Source of the DNA: Phycicoccus sp. Soil802
GTDB taxonomy: Bacteria > Actinomycetota > Actinomycetes > Actinomycetales > Dermatophilaceae
DNA length: 64,000 nucleotides
Assembly: GCF_001429605.1 (NCBI RefSeq)
Contig: NZ_LMSS01000001.1
Span: 371,469-435,468, forward strand
Direction: 5' to 3'
The position numbers and the translations under genes were made by a program. The notes beneath the pieces were generated by a model. The model had not been told where the DNA came from and did not search any database. It worked only from the letters and a program-made list of their open reading frames with translations. Below are positions 26,441 through 34,022 of this stretch, piece by piece (within the stretch, counting starts at the first letter, position 1; each line of letters opens with the position of its first letter).

Positions 26441-26572
26441 CGCCGAAAGTCGGCCAGTTGCCCGCTTTCCGGCGCGAAATGGGCACCTGGGCGCCGAAAG
26501 TCGGCCAATGGCCCGCTTTCCCCCTGCGAAATCGAGCTCGCACGTCGGAAGTCGGCCAATTGGTCGCTTCCC
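26441..26572. repeat. Three tandem palindromic units with an exact 51-bp period
   Basis: Near-identical units begin at 26441, 26492 and 26543. Each has the form CGCCGAAAGTCGGCCA then TTGCCCGCTTTCC, which is a palindrome around CCAATTGG. The first unit has extra outer pairing (CGCCG at 26441-26445 with CGGCG at 26470-26474). The 51-bp period is five helical turns. The array lies 82 bp upstream of the SDR start and 18 bp past the end of the FMN reductase gene. Confidence 0.85.
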
Positions 26573-26589
26573 CGCCGGGACGGCCCCGG

Positions 26590-27207
26590 TCAGTGGCCGA
26601 GCAGCTGCTCGAACGGCACGGGGTCGGCGAACTCGTCCACCCGGTCTGTCCGCGGCGGGCGCCCGGTGAGGAGGTCGGCGAGCTCGCCGGCTGCCACGTC
26701 GATCCGGCCCGAGAGGCCGGTGTCGACCGTGCCGCCGCTGCCCCAGTCCTCCGACGCGGCGAACACGGCGGTCGGGACGGTGATCGCCTTCAGGTAGGCG
26801 AACATCGGCCGCATGGCGTGCTCGAGGACGAGCGAGTGACGGGCCGTCCCGGCAGTGGCCGCCATGAGCACCGGCGTGCCCCGCAGGGCGCCGTCGTCGA
26901 GGACGTCGACGAAGGTCTTGAAGAGCCCGCTGTAGGACGCCTGGAAGACCGGCGTGACGGCGATGACGGCGTCGGCGTCGCGCACCGCGTCGAGGGCGGC
27001 CCGGAGCTCACCGGTGGCGAACCCGGTGAGGAGGGCGTCGGCCATCGCGTGCGCGTGCTCGCGCAGGTCGACGGTGACGACCTCGGCCTCGTCGCCGCGC
27101 TCCAGGAGCGCGTCGCGGGTGGCGGTGGCCAGCCGGTCGGCGAGCAGCCGGCTGCTGCTCGGCTGGCCGAGACCGGCCTGCACCACCACGACTCGACGGG
27201 TGCTCAT
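26590..27207 (-). CDS. NAD(P)H-dependent FMN reductase, partner of the LLM monooxygenase
   Basis: This 205-residue protein begins VVVVQAGLGQPSSSRLLADRLA (flavodoxin-like FMN loop) and has TPVFQASYSGLFKTFVDVLD, typical of the CE1759/SsuE-like FMN reductases. It supplies reduced flavin to the upstream luciferase-like monooxygenase, and their reading frames overlap (ATGA at 27204-27207). Together they form a two-component flavin monooxygenase unit. Confidence 0.88.
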   Translation of the reverse strand: MSTRRVVVVQAGLGQPSSSRLLADRLATATRDALLERGDEAEVVTVDLREHAHAMADALLTGFATGELRAALDAVRDADAVIAVTPVFQASYSGLFKTFVDVLDDGALRGTPVLMAATAGTARHSLVLEHAMRPMFAYLKAITVPTAVFAASEDWGSGGTVDTGLSGRIDVAAGELADLLTGRPPRTDRVDEFADPVPFEQLLGH

Positions 27208-28310
27208 CGGGTGACCTCCAGGTCCTCGTGCTTCGTGGCGCCGGCGGCGAGCCGGCTGGCGTGGGTGGGGGCGTCGGGCACGTGGGCCGGCTTGCGAGCC
27301 GCGGCGATCTTGCGCAGCTCGGGCACGACCTGGGTGCCAAGCAGCTCGACCTGCTCCATGGCGGTCTTGTGCGGGAGCCCGGCGTGGTCGACGAGGAACA
27401 GCTGGCGCTGGTAGTCGCCCACCGCGTCGGCCATGCCGGCGTACCGCTCGATGACCTGCTCGGGCGAGCCCACGGTCAGCGGCGTCTCGCGGGTGAAGTC
27501 CTCGAGCGACGGCCCGTGCCCGTAGACCGGGGCGTTGTCGAAGTAGGGGCGGAACTCGCGGACCGCGTCCTGGCTGTTGGCCCGCATGAACACCTGTCCA
27601 CCGAGGCCGACGATCGCCTGGTCGGCGGTCCCGTGGCCGTAGTGGGCGAACCGGCGCCGATAGAGCGCGACCATCTGCTTGGTGTGGCTCATCGGCCAGA
27701 AGATGTTGTTGTGGAAGAAGCCGTCACCGTAGTAGGCCGCCTGCTCGGCGATCTCGGGGCTGCGGATCGACCCGTGCCACACGAACGGCGCGATGCCGTC
27801 GAGGGGACGCGGCGTCGAGGTGAAGGACTGCAGCGGGCCGCGGTACTTGCCCTCCCAGGTGACGTTCTCCTCGGTCCAGAGCCGCCGCAGGAGGGCGTAG
27901 TTCTCGACCGCGAGCGGGATGCCGTCGCGGATGTCCTTGCCGAACCACGGGTAGACCGGGCCGGTGTTGCCGCGACCCATCATCAGGTCGATGCGACCGT
28001 CTGCGAGGTGCTGCAGGTAGGCGTAGTCCTCGGCCAGCCGCACCGGGTCGTTGGTGGTGATCAGCGTCGTGGAGGTGGAGAGCACCAGGCGCTCGGTGAC
28101 GGCGGCGAGGTGGGCGAGGAGCACGGTCGGGTTGGCCGGGGCGGCGAACGGCGGGTTGTGGTGCTCGCCGGTGGCGAACACGTCGAGCCCGACCTGCTCA
28201 GCCAAGCGGGCCAGCTCCACGGTGTGCTTGATCCGCTCGTTCTCGCTGACCGTCGTCCCGGTGGTGGGGTCGGTGGTGACGTCGCCGACCGTGAAGATTC
28301 CGAACTGCAT
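27204..28310 (-). CDS. LLM-class flavin-dependent oxidoreductase (CE1758 family)
   Basis: This 368-residue luciferase-like monooxygenase begins MQFGIFTVGDVTTDPTTG and has FATGEHHNPPFAAPANPTVLLAHLA, DLMMGRGNTGPVYPW and GLPHKTAMEQVELLG. The CE1758 family uses reduced FMN supplied by the downstream reductase and commonly acts on small organosulfur, amine or aromatic compounds. The substrate is not identifiable. A likely operator (28333-28350) overlaps the promoter region. Confidence 0.9.
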   Translation of the reverse strand: MQFGIFTVGDVTTDPTTGTTVSENERIKHTVELARLAEQVGLDVFATGEHHNPPFAAPANPTVLLAHLAAVTERLVLSTSTTLITTNDPVRLAEDYAYLQHLADGRIDLMMGRGNTGPVYPWFGKDIRDGIPLAVENYALLRRLWTEENVTWEGKYRGPLQSFTSTPRPLDGIAPFVWHGSIRSPEIAEQAAYYGDGFFHNNIFWPMSHTKQMVALYRRRFAHYGHGTADQAIVGLGGQVFMRANSQDAVREFRPYFDNAPVYGHGPSLEDFTRETPLTVGSPEQVIERYAGMADAVGDYQRQLFLVDHAGLPHKTAMEQVELLGTQVVPELRKIAAARKPAHVPDAPTHASRLAAGATKHEDLEVTR

Positions 28311-28332
28311 CTCGCTCGCGCTCCTGGCTAGG

Positions 28333-28350
28333 TAGTTTCAATTTCAACTA
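28333..28350. promoter_or_regulatory. Dyad operator of the LLM/FMN reductase operon (MarR-like)
   Basis: TAGTTTCAATTTCAACTA is an AT-rich dyad matching its own complement at 7 of 9 positions per half. It is the most AT-rich stretch in the area and sits 23 bp upstream of the LLM start. Short TTGAA/TTCAA dyads like this are typical of MarR-family operators; no MarR gene lies in the window. Confidence 0.55.
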
Positions 28351-28400
28351 TCGTAACGGTGCGACCGCCGCGCGCATTCCCGTGCGGCAGAGTGTGGCGC

Positions 28401-29132
28401 ATGGCCGCCCCGTCCTCAGTCCCCGACCCCGCCCGCACCCGCTACGACCGGATGCGCTGGAACACGCCGCTGTCGCAGGACCACGCGGCCCTCTTGCTGG
28501 AACGCCTCGACGTGGGGGAGGGCGACCGGGTGACCGATCTGGGCTGTGGGTGGGGTGAGCTCCTGCTGCGGGCCGTGGAGCCGACCGGCGCCACGGGCAT
28601 CGGGGTCGACACCGACGCCGACGGGCTGGAGCGGGGCCGTGCGCTGGCCGTGGCGCGCGGTCTCGAATCGCGGGTCAGGTTCGTCGATGCGGTGGCGGCC
28701 TCGTGGGACGAGCCTGCCGACCGGCTGTTGTGCATCGGGTCCAGCCACGTGCTCGGGGGCACCGGTCCTGCCCTCGCCCGGCTGGCCGAGCTGACCCCGC
28801 GCGGTGGACGGCTGCTCTTCGGCGACGCCTGCTGGACCGCCCCGCCCACTGCCGCGGCGGCCGAGATGTTCGAGGAGGTCGAGTCCCTGACCGACCTGCT
28901 CGAGCACGTGCACACCAGCGGGTGGCGGGTGCTGCACCTGTCGACCGCCGACCAGCGGGAGTGGGACGACTTCGAGTCGACCTGGCGCGCGGCCCGGCAG
29001 GAGTGGCTGATCCGCCACGGCGACGACGACCGGGCTCCGGAGGTGCGCAGCAGGCTCGACGCGCAGCTCGACGCCTACGTCCGCACCTACCGGGGCGTGC
29101 TCCAGTTCTGCTACCTCGTCCTCGGTCGCTGA
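28401..29132 (+). CDS. SAM-dependent methyltransferase (class I)
   Basis: This 243-residue protein has the SAM-binding motif VTDLGCGWGELLLRA, motif II acid GVDTDADGLERGRALA and the post-II segment RVRFVDAVAASWDEPADRLLCIGSSHVL. The C-terminal half has no recognisable substrate-recognition domain, and the family is broad. The ATG at 28401 was chosen; the longer in-frame start at 28359 overlaps the divergent operator. It is transcribed away from the LLM operon. Confidence 0.8.
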   Translation: MAAPSSVPDPARTRYDRMRWNTPLSQDHAALLLERLDVGEGDRVTDLGCGWGELLLRAVEPTGATGIGVDTDADGLERGRALAVARGLESRVRFVDAVAASWDEPADRLLCIGSSHVLGGTGPALARLAELTPRGGRLLFGDACWTAPPTAAAAEMFEEVESLTDLLEHVHTSGWRVLHLSTADQREWDDFESTWRAARQEWLIRHGDDDRAPEVRSRLDAQLDAYVRTYRGVLQFCYLVLGR

Positions 29133-29148
29133 GCGCAGCGGTGGAGGG

Positions 29149-30345
29149 TCACCGGGGACCGGTGGCGAGGTTCGCGCACTGGCCGGCCTGCTTCCAGAGC
29201 GCCAGGAGCCGAGCGCTGTCGGCAGCCGCCGGCGGCCTGGGTATGCCGTCCGCGCCGATCAGCATCGGCGTCCAGACTGCTTTGCGCACCGCACTGGTCG
29301 TGGTGCGCTTGGTGCCCTTGGCCGCCTTCACGTCGATGGACAGGGTGAGCACCCCCGACCGTGAGTCGGGCTCGTGGCTGCGCCACCAGACGAAGTTGCC
29401 GAAGCCGTAGTCGACGTAGGACCGGCCGAGCCATCCGGCTCCGTTGACCCGGTGGGAGTGCCCCCCGACGATGATGTCCGCGCCGGCCTGCTCGAGAGCC
29501 TGGGCGGTCTGCACCGAGAGCTGGTCAGGGCACTTCTGGTAGTCCAGGCCCCAGTGCAGGAAGACGACCACGACGTCGTAGCGCGCGGCTGCCCTGCTGA
29601 CGGCGTTGCGGAGCCGGGTCACGGGTGAGGCGCTGGCGATGCCGCCCTTGCCCGGACCTGCCGAGTAGCGCGCCAAGGTCATCTCGAAGACCTCCGATGC
29701 GCCGAAGACCGCCACCTTCAGGCCCTTGGCCGACAGGATCGCGGGCGCGAAGGCCTCGTCCTCGTCCTTGCCGATGCCGACGATCGGCACGGGGCTGGCC
29801 TTCTTGGCCGCCAGCGTGTCCTGCAGCCCCACCGGTCCGTAGTCGACCCCGTGGTTGTTGGCCATGCTGACCGCGTCGATGCCGGCGCCCTTGATGGTCT
29901 CGAGGGCCGAGGCGGGAGCCCGGAAGTGGAACTCCTTGCCGATCTTGGTGCCGCGTTCGGTGATGGCGGTCTCGAGGTTCACCATCGCCAGGTCGGCGGC
30001 GCCGAGCGACGACTGCAGCTCGTCCAGCCCGTGGGGATCCCGGGCCAGCGGCGCCAGGTAGTCCTCGAAGTGCACGTCGCCGGCGAAGGCCATGGTCAGG
30101 GTGTCGGGGTCCGACGGGGGAGCCGTGGTGGTCGTGGTGGTCGACGCACTCGGCGCTGCGTCAGACGTCGACGGCGATGGAGCGGTCGTGGCCGTCGCAG
30201 GGCTGGTGCCGGCGGCAGGGGCCGGGGTCGCGGCCTGACAGCCCGTGAGGGCCACCACGACGGCCAGCACCAGGGTCGGGGCCAGCGTCGGGGTCAGTCT
30301 CGGGGCCGAGCGGGCGGCAGCCGCGGCAACGGCGAGAGGGCGCAT
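29149..30345 (-). CDS. CapA-family (poly-gamma-glutamate biosynthesis-like) lipoprotein
   Basis: This 398-residue exported protein has a long signal region ending in a lipobox LTGC. A Pro/Thr/Ser-rich linker of about 60 residues follows, then the CapA metallophosphatase-like domain: FAGDVHFEDYL, VNLETAITERG, MANNHGVDYGPVG, HWGLDYQ and IIVGGHSHRVNG. The metal-binding Asp, Glu, Asn-His and His-x-His pattern is intact. CapA-like proteins take part in poly-gamma-glutamate export or act as cell-wall phosphatases. No capBC genes are nearby, so a cell-envelope phosphatase role is as likely. Confidence 0.9.
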   Translation of the reverse strand: MRPLAVAAAAARSAPRLTPTLAPTLVLAVVVALTGCQAATPAPAAGTSPATATTAPSPSTSDAAPSASTTTTTTAPPSDPDTLTMAFAGDVHFEDYLAPLARDPHGLDELQSSLGAADLAMVNLETAITERGTKIGKEFHFRAPASALETIKGAGIDAVSMANNHGVDYGPVGLQDTLAAKKASPVPIVGIGKDEDEAFAPAILSAKGLKVAVFGASEVFEMTLARYSAGPGKGGIASASPVTRLRNAVSRAAARYDVVVVFLHWGLDYQKCPDQLSVQTAQALEQAGADIIVGGHSHRVNGAGWLGRSYVDYGFGNFVWWRSHEPDSRSGVLTLSIDVKAAKGTKRTTTSAVRKAVWTPMLIGADGIPRPPAAADSARLLALWKQAGQCANLATGPR

Positions 30346-30367
30346 GATCGGGAAGTCTAGGTCGGCC

Positions 30368-30373
30368 TAGGAT
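30368..30373 (+). promoter_or_regulatory. -10 element, probable leaderless promoter of pabB
   Basis: TAGGAT ends 7 nt before the GTG at 30381, so the mRNA may start at the start codon. It overlaps the small palindrome CTAGG-TCGG-CCTAG (30357-30370). Confidence 0.5.
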
Positions 30374-30380
30374 CGCCCAC

Positions 30381-31406
30381 GTGGAGGCGGCGACCGGACA
30401 TGCGAGGTTCGGCTCGGTCCTGGCCACCCGACCCGTCGAGGTCCGCCACGACCTCGACTCCCTGGCGAGCGGCTTCTGGGCCGTCGTCGCCGAGTTCGAG
30501 GGCAAGGTCACGGCCGTCCGCTTCGCCCAGGTGGACCGGTCGGCACCCACCGGGCGGCCGACTCCCTGGGTGCCGCTGGAGGGCGAGTGGCACACGAGCC
30601 TGGACCACGCGGCATACCTCGCGGGGGTGGGCGAGATCCGCGAGCGGATCGCCGCGGGCACCGTCTACCAGGTGAACCTCTGTCGCGTGCTCTCGCACGA
30701 GCTGCCCGAGGAGGCCGATCTCGACGGGCTCGCGCTGCTGCTCGAGCGCGGCAACCCGGCACCGCACGCGGGGCGGGTGGTGGTGCCGTCCGCGGGGCTC
30801 GACGTCGTGTGCGCCAGCCCGGAGGCGTTCCTCCTGCGGGACGGCGACCGCCTCGAGTCGCGCCCGATCAAGGGGACGGCCACCAGCCTCGACGCGATGC
30901 TGCCCAAGGATTACGCGGAGAACGTCATGATCGTCGACCTCGTGCGCAACGACCTGTCGCACGTCTGCCGGGAGGGGACCGTGCAGGTCGACCACCTGTG
31001 TCGACCCGAGGAGCACCCCGGGATGGTGCACCTCGTGTCCGCCGTCTCGGGACGGCTGCGACCAGGTGTCGGCTGGGGCGAGGTGCTGGCGGCGACCTTC
31101 CCCCCGGGCTCGGTCTCCGGCGCGCCCAAGCACACCGCCCTGCAGGCCATCGTCGACCTGGAGCCGACCGCCCGTGGCCCGTACTGCGGCGCGATCGGCT
31201 GGGTCGACGCCGACCGCGGGACCGCGGAACTCGCCGTCGGCATCCGCTCGTTCTGGGCGCAGAGGGACGCCGACGGGCAGCGGTGGCTGCGGTTCGGCAC
31301 CGGCGCGGGGATCACGTGGGGGTCCGACCCCGAGCAGGAATGGGTGGAGACTCAGGTGAAATCCCGACGTCTCGTGGGGCTGGCGTCTGGGAAGGTGGAG
31401 GCATGA
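30381..31406 (+). CDS. pabB: Chorismate-binding enzyme, para-aminobenzoate synthase component I-like
   Basis: This 341-residue protein has the chorismate-binding core: VYQVNLCRVLSHEL, SRPIKGTATS, ENVMIVDLVRNDLSHVC, VSAVSGRLRPG and PGSVSGAPKHTALQ. It is shorter than full PabB/TrpE because the N-terminal domain is reduced. Product identity (aminodeoxychorismate versus another) rests on the adjacent pabC-like aminotransferase-IV gene, which is co-translated (ATGA). No glutamine amidotransferase (pabA) is adjacent, so ammonia or a distant PabA is assumed. Confidence 0.88.
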   Translation: MEAATGHARFGSVLATRPVEVRHDLDSLASGFWAVVAEFEGKVTAVRFAQVDRSAPTGRPTPWVPLEGEWHTSLDHAAYLAGVGEIRERIAAGTVYQVNLCRVLSHELPEEADLDGLALLLERGNPAPHAGRVVVPSAGLDVVCASPEAFLLRDGDRLESRPIKGTATSLDAMLPKDYAENVMIVDLVRNDLSHVCREGTVQVDHLCRPEEHPGMVHLVSAVSGRLRPGVGWGEVLAATFPPGSVSGAPKHTALQAIVDLEPTARGPYCGAIGWVDADRGTAELAVGIRSFWAQRDADGQRWLRFGTGAGITWGSDPEQEWVETQVKSRRLVGLASGKVEA

Positions 31407-32248
31407 GCAACGAGCCACGCGTGTGGGTCAACGGTCGGCTGACTGCGGTCGACGAACCGTCGATCACGGCGCTCGACCACGGGGTGACGGTCGGCGACGG
31501 CGCGTTCGAGACGGCCAAGATCGACCGTGGCCAGGTGTTCGCCGCGACCCGGCACGCCCGGCGGCTCGACCGCACCCTCGCCGGGCTCGGCCTGCCTGCC
31601 GCTGACCACGACTACATCGCCGAGGGTGCCAAGGCCGTCCTCGGCGCGGGGGAGCAGATCGAGTTCGGCCGGCTGCGCTACTCCGTGACCGGCGGGGCCG
31701 GCCCCCTCGGGTCGGACCGCGACGACAGCCCGCTCACCTACATCGTCACCGCCGGCGCCCAGCCGCGCCCGCCGCAGAGCGCGGCCGTCGCCGTCGTCCC
31801 CTGGACGCGCAACGAGCGGTCCGCCGTAGCCGGCCTCAAGACCACCTCGTATGCCGAGAACGTCGTCGCGCTCGCGTACGCCAAGGAGCGCGGGGCGATC
31901 GAGGCGGTCTTCGCCAACACCCGTGGCGAGCTGTGCGAGTGCACCGGGTCGAACATCTTCGTCGTCGTGGGTGGGGCGATCCTCACCCCGCCGCTGGACT
32001 CGGGCTGCCTGGCCGGGATCACCCGCGAGGTGACGATCGAGTGGTGCCGTGAGGACGGGCTGGAGGTGCGCGAGGAGGCCCTGCCGCTGGAGGTCCTGCG
32101 CGAGGCCGACGAGGTCTTCATCACCAGCAGCACCAAGGACGTCCTGGCCATCCACGGCGTCGACGACCGCGCCCTGGAGCCGGGGCCGGTCACGGCTCGG
32201 GCCGCGTCCGTGTTCGCCCGGCTCTGCGTCGAGCGGATGGACCCGTGA
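31403..32248 (+). CDS. pabC: Aminotransferase class IV, aminodeoxychorismate lyase-like
   Basis: This 281-residue PLP fold-type IV protein begins VWVNGRLTAVDEPSITALDHGVTVGDGAFET. The PLP lysine is in VAGLKTTSYAENVVALAYA, and the motif CECTGSNIFVV is typical. PabC cleaves aminodeoxychorismate to para-aminobenzoate and pyruvate in folate synthesis. Branched-chain or D-amino-acid aminotransferase is the alternative. The operon with pabB favours the folate role. Confidence 0.85.
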   Translation: MSNEPRVWVNGRLTAVDEPSITALDHGVTVGDGAFETAKIDRGQVFAATRHARRLDRTLAGLGLPAADHDYIAEGAKAVLGAGEQIEFGRLRYSVTGGAGPLGSDRDDSPLTYIVTAGAQPRPPQSAAVAVVPWTRNERSAVAGLKTTSYAENVVALAYAKERGAIEAVFANTRGELCECTGSNIFVVVGGAILTPPLDSGCLAGITREVTIEWCREDGLEVREEALPLEVLREADEVFITSSTKDVLAIHGVDDRALEPGPVTARAASVFARLCVERMDP

Positions 32249-32721
32249 GCAGCGAGCGTCCCGGGCCGGTCACGCCGGGGGAGCCGGTCGTTGATGAGGT
32301 GGTCGACGAGGTGGTCGACGCGGTCGACGACGACTGGGAGTGGCGGCGCCGGATCCGCGCCAACCCGGCGGTGTACCCCGTCTACCGGGCTGCCGTCATC
32401 GTCCTCGGGCTCGTCATCGCGGTGGTCGGGCTCGCCCTGGTGCCGCTCCCTGGACCGGGGTGGCTGATCGTCTTCGCCGGGATCGCCATCCTGGGGTCGG
32501 AGTTCGAGCCGGCGCAGCGGCTGCTCGACTGGGCCAAGGCCAGGCTCAAGGACTGGAGCGAGTGGCTCGCCCCCAAACCCCTGTGGTTCAAGGGTCTGGT
32601 CGGGCTGGTGACGCTGGCGCTGGTGCTGGCGATCTTCTACGGGCTGTTCCTCCTGTCTGGCGTTCCCGGCTTCTTCCCCGACGCCATCGAGGACTGGATC
32701 GAGGGCCTGCCCGGGCTCTGA
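32245..32721 (+). CDS. PGPGW-motif (TIGR02611-like) membrane protein
   Basis: This 158-residue protein has an acidic Val/Asp-rich N-terminus (EVVDEVVDAVDDDWEW), then a transmembrane segment with the family motif VPLPGPGWLIVFAGIAILGSE. A second hydrophobic segment follows (KGLVGLVTLALVLAIFYGLFLL). The family is widespread in actinobacteria without a known function. Its GTG start overlaps pabC by 4 nt, so it is expressed with the folate genes, although a role in folate synthesis is not implied. Confidence 0.8.
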   Translation: MSSERPGPVTPGEPVVDEVVDEVVDAVDDDWEWRRRIRANPAVYPVYRAAVIVLGLVIAVVGLALVPLPGPGWLIVFAGIAILGSEFEPAQRLLDWAKARLKDWSEWLAPKPLWFKGLVGLVTLALVLAIFYGLFLLSGVPGFFPDAIEDWIEGLPGL

Positions 32722-32820
32722 CCGGGTTGGTCGCCGGGCGGGGGGCCGATTTCACCTCGCGCGCCCGATCCGGCTATTCTTCGGCAGGCCCGAAAGTCAC
32801 CCTTGCGTGACGAGGGCGCT

Positions 32821-32897
32821 GGACGTGTAGCTCAGTTGGTTAGAGCGTTCGCTTCACACGCGAGAGGCCAGGGGTTCGAGTCCCTTCACGTCCACCA
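32821..32897 (+). tRNA. tRNA-Val (anticodon CAC)
   Basis: The full cloverleaf is visible. The acceptor GGACGTG pairs with CACGTCC. The D arm is GCTC...GAGC. The anticodon stem TTCGC/GCGAG encloses the loop TTCACAC with anticodon CAC. The T arm is AGGGG-TTCGAGT-CCCTT, and the discriminator A plus CCA are encoded. It reads GTG codons, which are very common here. Confidence 0.97.
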
Positions 32898-32903
32898 GCC
32901 CGA

Positions 32904-32940
32904 AACAGCCCCTGATCCGCGGTGAGGATCAGGGGCTGTT
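32904..32940 (+). terminator. Strong hairpin after tRNA-Val
   Basis: A perfect 15-bp stem: AACAGCCCCTGATCC (32904-32918) pairs with GGATCAGGGGCTGTT (32926-32940) around a 7-nt loop. It starts 7 nt after the tRNA CCA end. Confidence 0.9.
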
Positions 32941-32990
32941 CTGCGTGGTGCCGACGTTCCGGTGGCGTCAGGGGCACGCCTGTCGGGTGC

Positions 32991-33479
32991 TCACGAGATC
33001 TGGCAGGTCTGGACCCAGAACGTCTTGTACTTCGTGTCGGAGCCGATCGAGCCGGGAGCCTTCACGGTGAGCTTGACGTGGTAGCCCTGCTGCGGGTGGG
33101 CCATGTAGGGCAACAGGTAGGGAGAGAGGTTGTAGGTCTCCTGGGCGTCGACGTCGGTGCCACCGCCCGCGTCGTCCTCACCGATGAAGATCTTGTCCTT
33201 CTCGAGCAGCACGTCACGCCCGGTGGGCGGTTGGGCTTCGAAGGTGACCGTGGCATTGAGGTTGCCCTTGTCGAAACCGTAGAAGTCGACCTGGAACACA
33301 CAGCCGACGTGCGGCTGGTTGTCTGGGGCTTCGTCGAAGGGGACTCCGTCGATCTTGACGGTCCCGTTGTCGCCGGCGGGGCTGCCGCCGGCGTAGGCCA
33401 TGCTGATCGGGACCAGCAGGGCAGTGGCGCTCGCGAGCCCCACCAAGAGGGTGCGACCGCGTCCGGTTCGAGTGACCAT
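32991..33479 (-). CDS. Secreted protein of unknown function
   Basis: This 162-residue protein has a clear Sec signal peptide (RTLLVGLASATALLVPISMAYA), cleaved near AYA-GG. The mature part has two Cys (VGCVFQVDFYGFDKGN and WVQTCQIS) that could pair, an Asp/Gly-rich loop with ExDDAGGGTDVDA, and beta-rich segments. I see no catalytic motif. Similar extracellular proteins in actinobacteria are unannotated. The gene is lone and divergent from the Flp pilin region. Confidence 0.78.
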   Translation of the reverse strand: MVTRTGRGRTLLVGLASATALLVPISMAYAGGSPAGDNGTVKIDGVPFDEAPDNQPHVGCVFQVDFYGFDKGNLNATVTFEAQPPTGRDVLLEKDKIFIGEDDAGGGTDVDAQETYNLSPYLLPYMAHPQQGYHVKLTVKAPGSIGSDTKYKTFWVQTCQIS

Positions 33480-33817
33480 GTCCGCGCTCCTTGGTCAAGG
33501 ACCCTTGGCTGCCCGCTGCATCCGCGTGGTCCAAGGGTCGCCAAGGTAGGCCCTGCGCGGAGAGCTCCACATCGCCCAACAGACCTACGCCGTTTGCGCT
33601 CGGGGTCGACCCTTTGGGGTCGCTCGAATGGCGGACGACGCGCGCTCGGGCGGCGTCTATCCTTACGTTCCGGCCAGCCCCCTGGAAGTGCACTGCACGG
33701 GCGCTGGCCGGCCCATTGGTGGGAGGGATGTACTCCCTCAAAGGGAGGAGCCTTTCGGTCAGGTGGTCTGCCACCCTCGGACCATCCGTTGGCACCCCAT
33801 GAGGATGGAAGTCTCCA
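33480..33817. other. Intergenic region upstream of the Flp pilin
   Basis: No coding potential is convincing in these 338 bp. Several short inverted repeats are visible near the pilin: CTCCCT-CAA-AGGGAG (33731-33745 area), GGTGG-TCTG-CCACC (33760-33773 area) and GGGAGG/CTCCC around 33723-33738. They could form a structured 5' leader. I could not match them to a known riboswitch class. Confidence 0.5.
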
Positions 33818-33985
33818 ATGTCCAAGCACATCACCAAGTTCCGGGCCCTCCTGACCGAGCGCGGCGCCACCGCCGTCGAGTACGGCCTGATGGTCGCCCT
33901 CATCGCGCTCGTCATCATCGTGGCCGTCGCGTTGCTGGGTACGAACCTCTCGACCATCTTCCACGACGGCGCCACCAGCATCTGA
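33818..33985 (+). CDS. Flp/Fap-type class IVb pilin subunit
   Basis: This short gene encodes 55 residues. After a charged N-terminus (SKHITKFRALLTERGA) comes TAVEYGLMVALIALVIIVAVALLG, the typical Flp hydrophobic helix with the Glu and Tyr at positions 5 and 6 of the mature form (ATAVEYGLM). Cleavage by a TadV-like peptidase would fall just before the hydrophobic segment. The ribosome site is GAGGATGGA. No tad assembly genes are adjacent, so the pilin is an orphan that depends on a distant tad locus. Confidence 0.92.
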   Translation: MSKHITKFRALLTERGATAVEYGLMVALIALVIIVAVALLGTNLSTIFHDGATSI

Positions 33986-33995
33986 GTCCTGCAAT

Positions 33996-34019
33996 CCTCC
34001 GGGCCCCCTGACCCGGAGG
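33996..34019 (+). terminator. Hairpin between the Flp pilin and the ATP-grasp gene
   Basis: CCTCCGGG (33996-34003) pairs with CCCGGAGG (34012-34019) around an 8-nt loop. It lies between convergent genes and can act in both directions. Confidence 0.75.
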
Positions 34020-34022
34020 GAC

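Noticed and set aside
26441-26572. CRISPR array
   Set aside because: Only three units, each palindromic, with spacers sharing GCGAAAT and no cas genes nearby.
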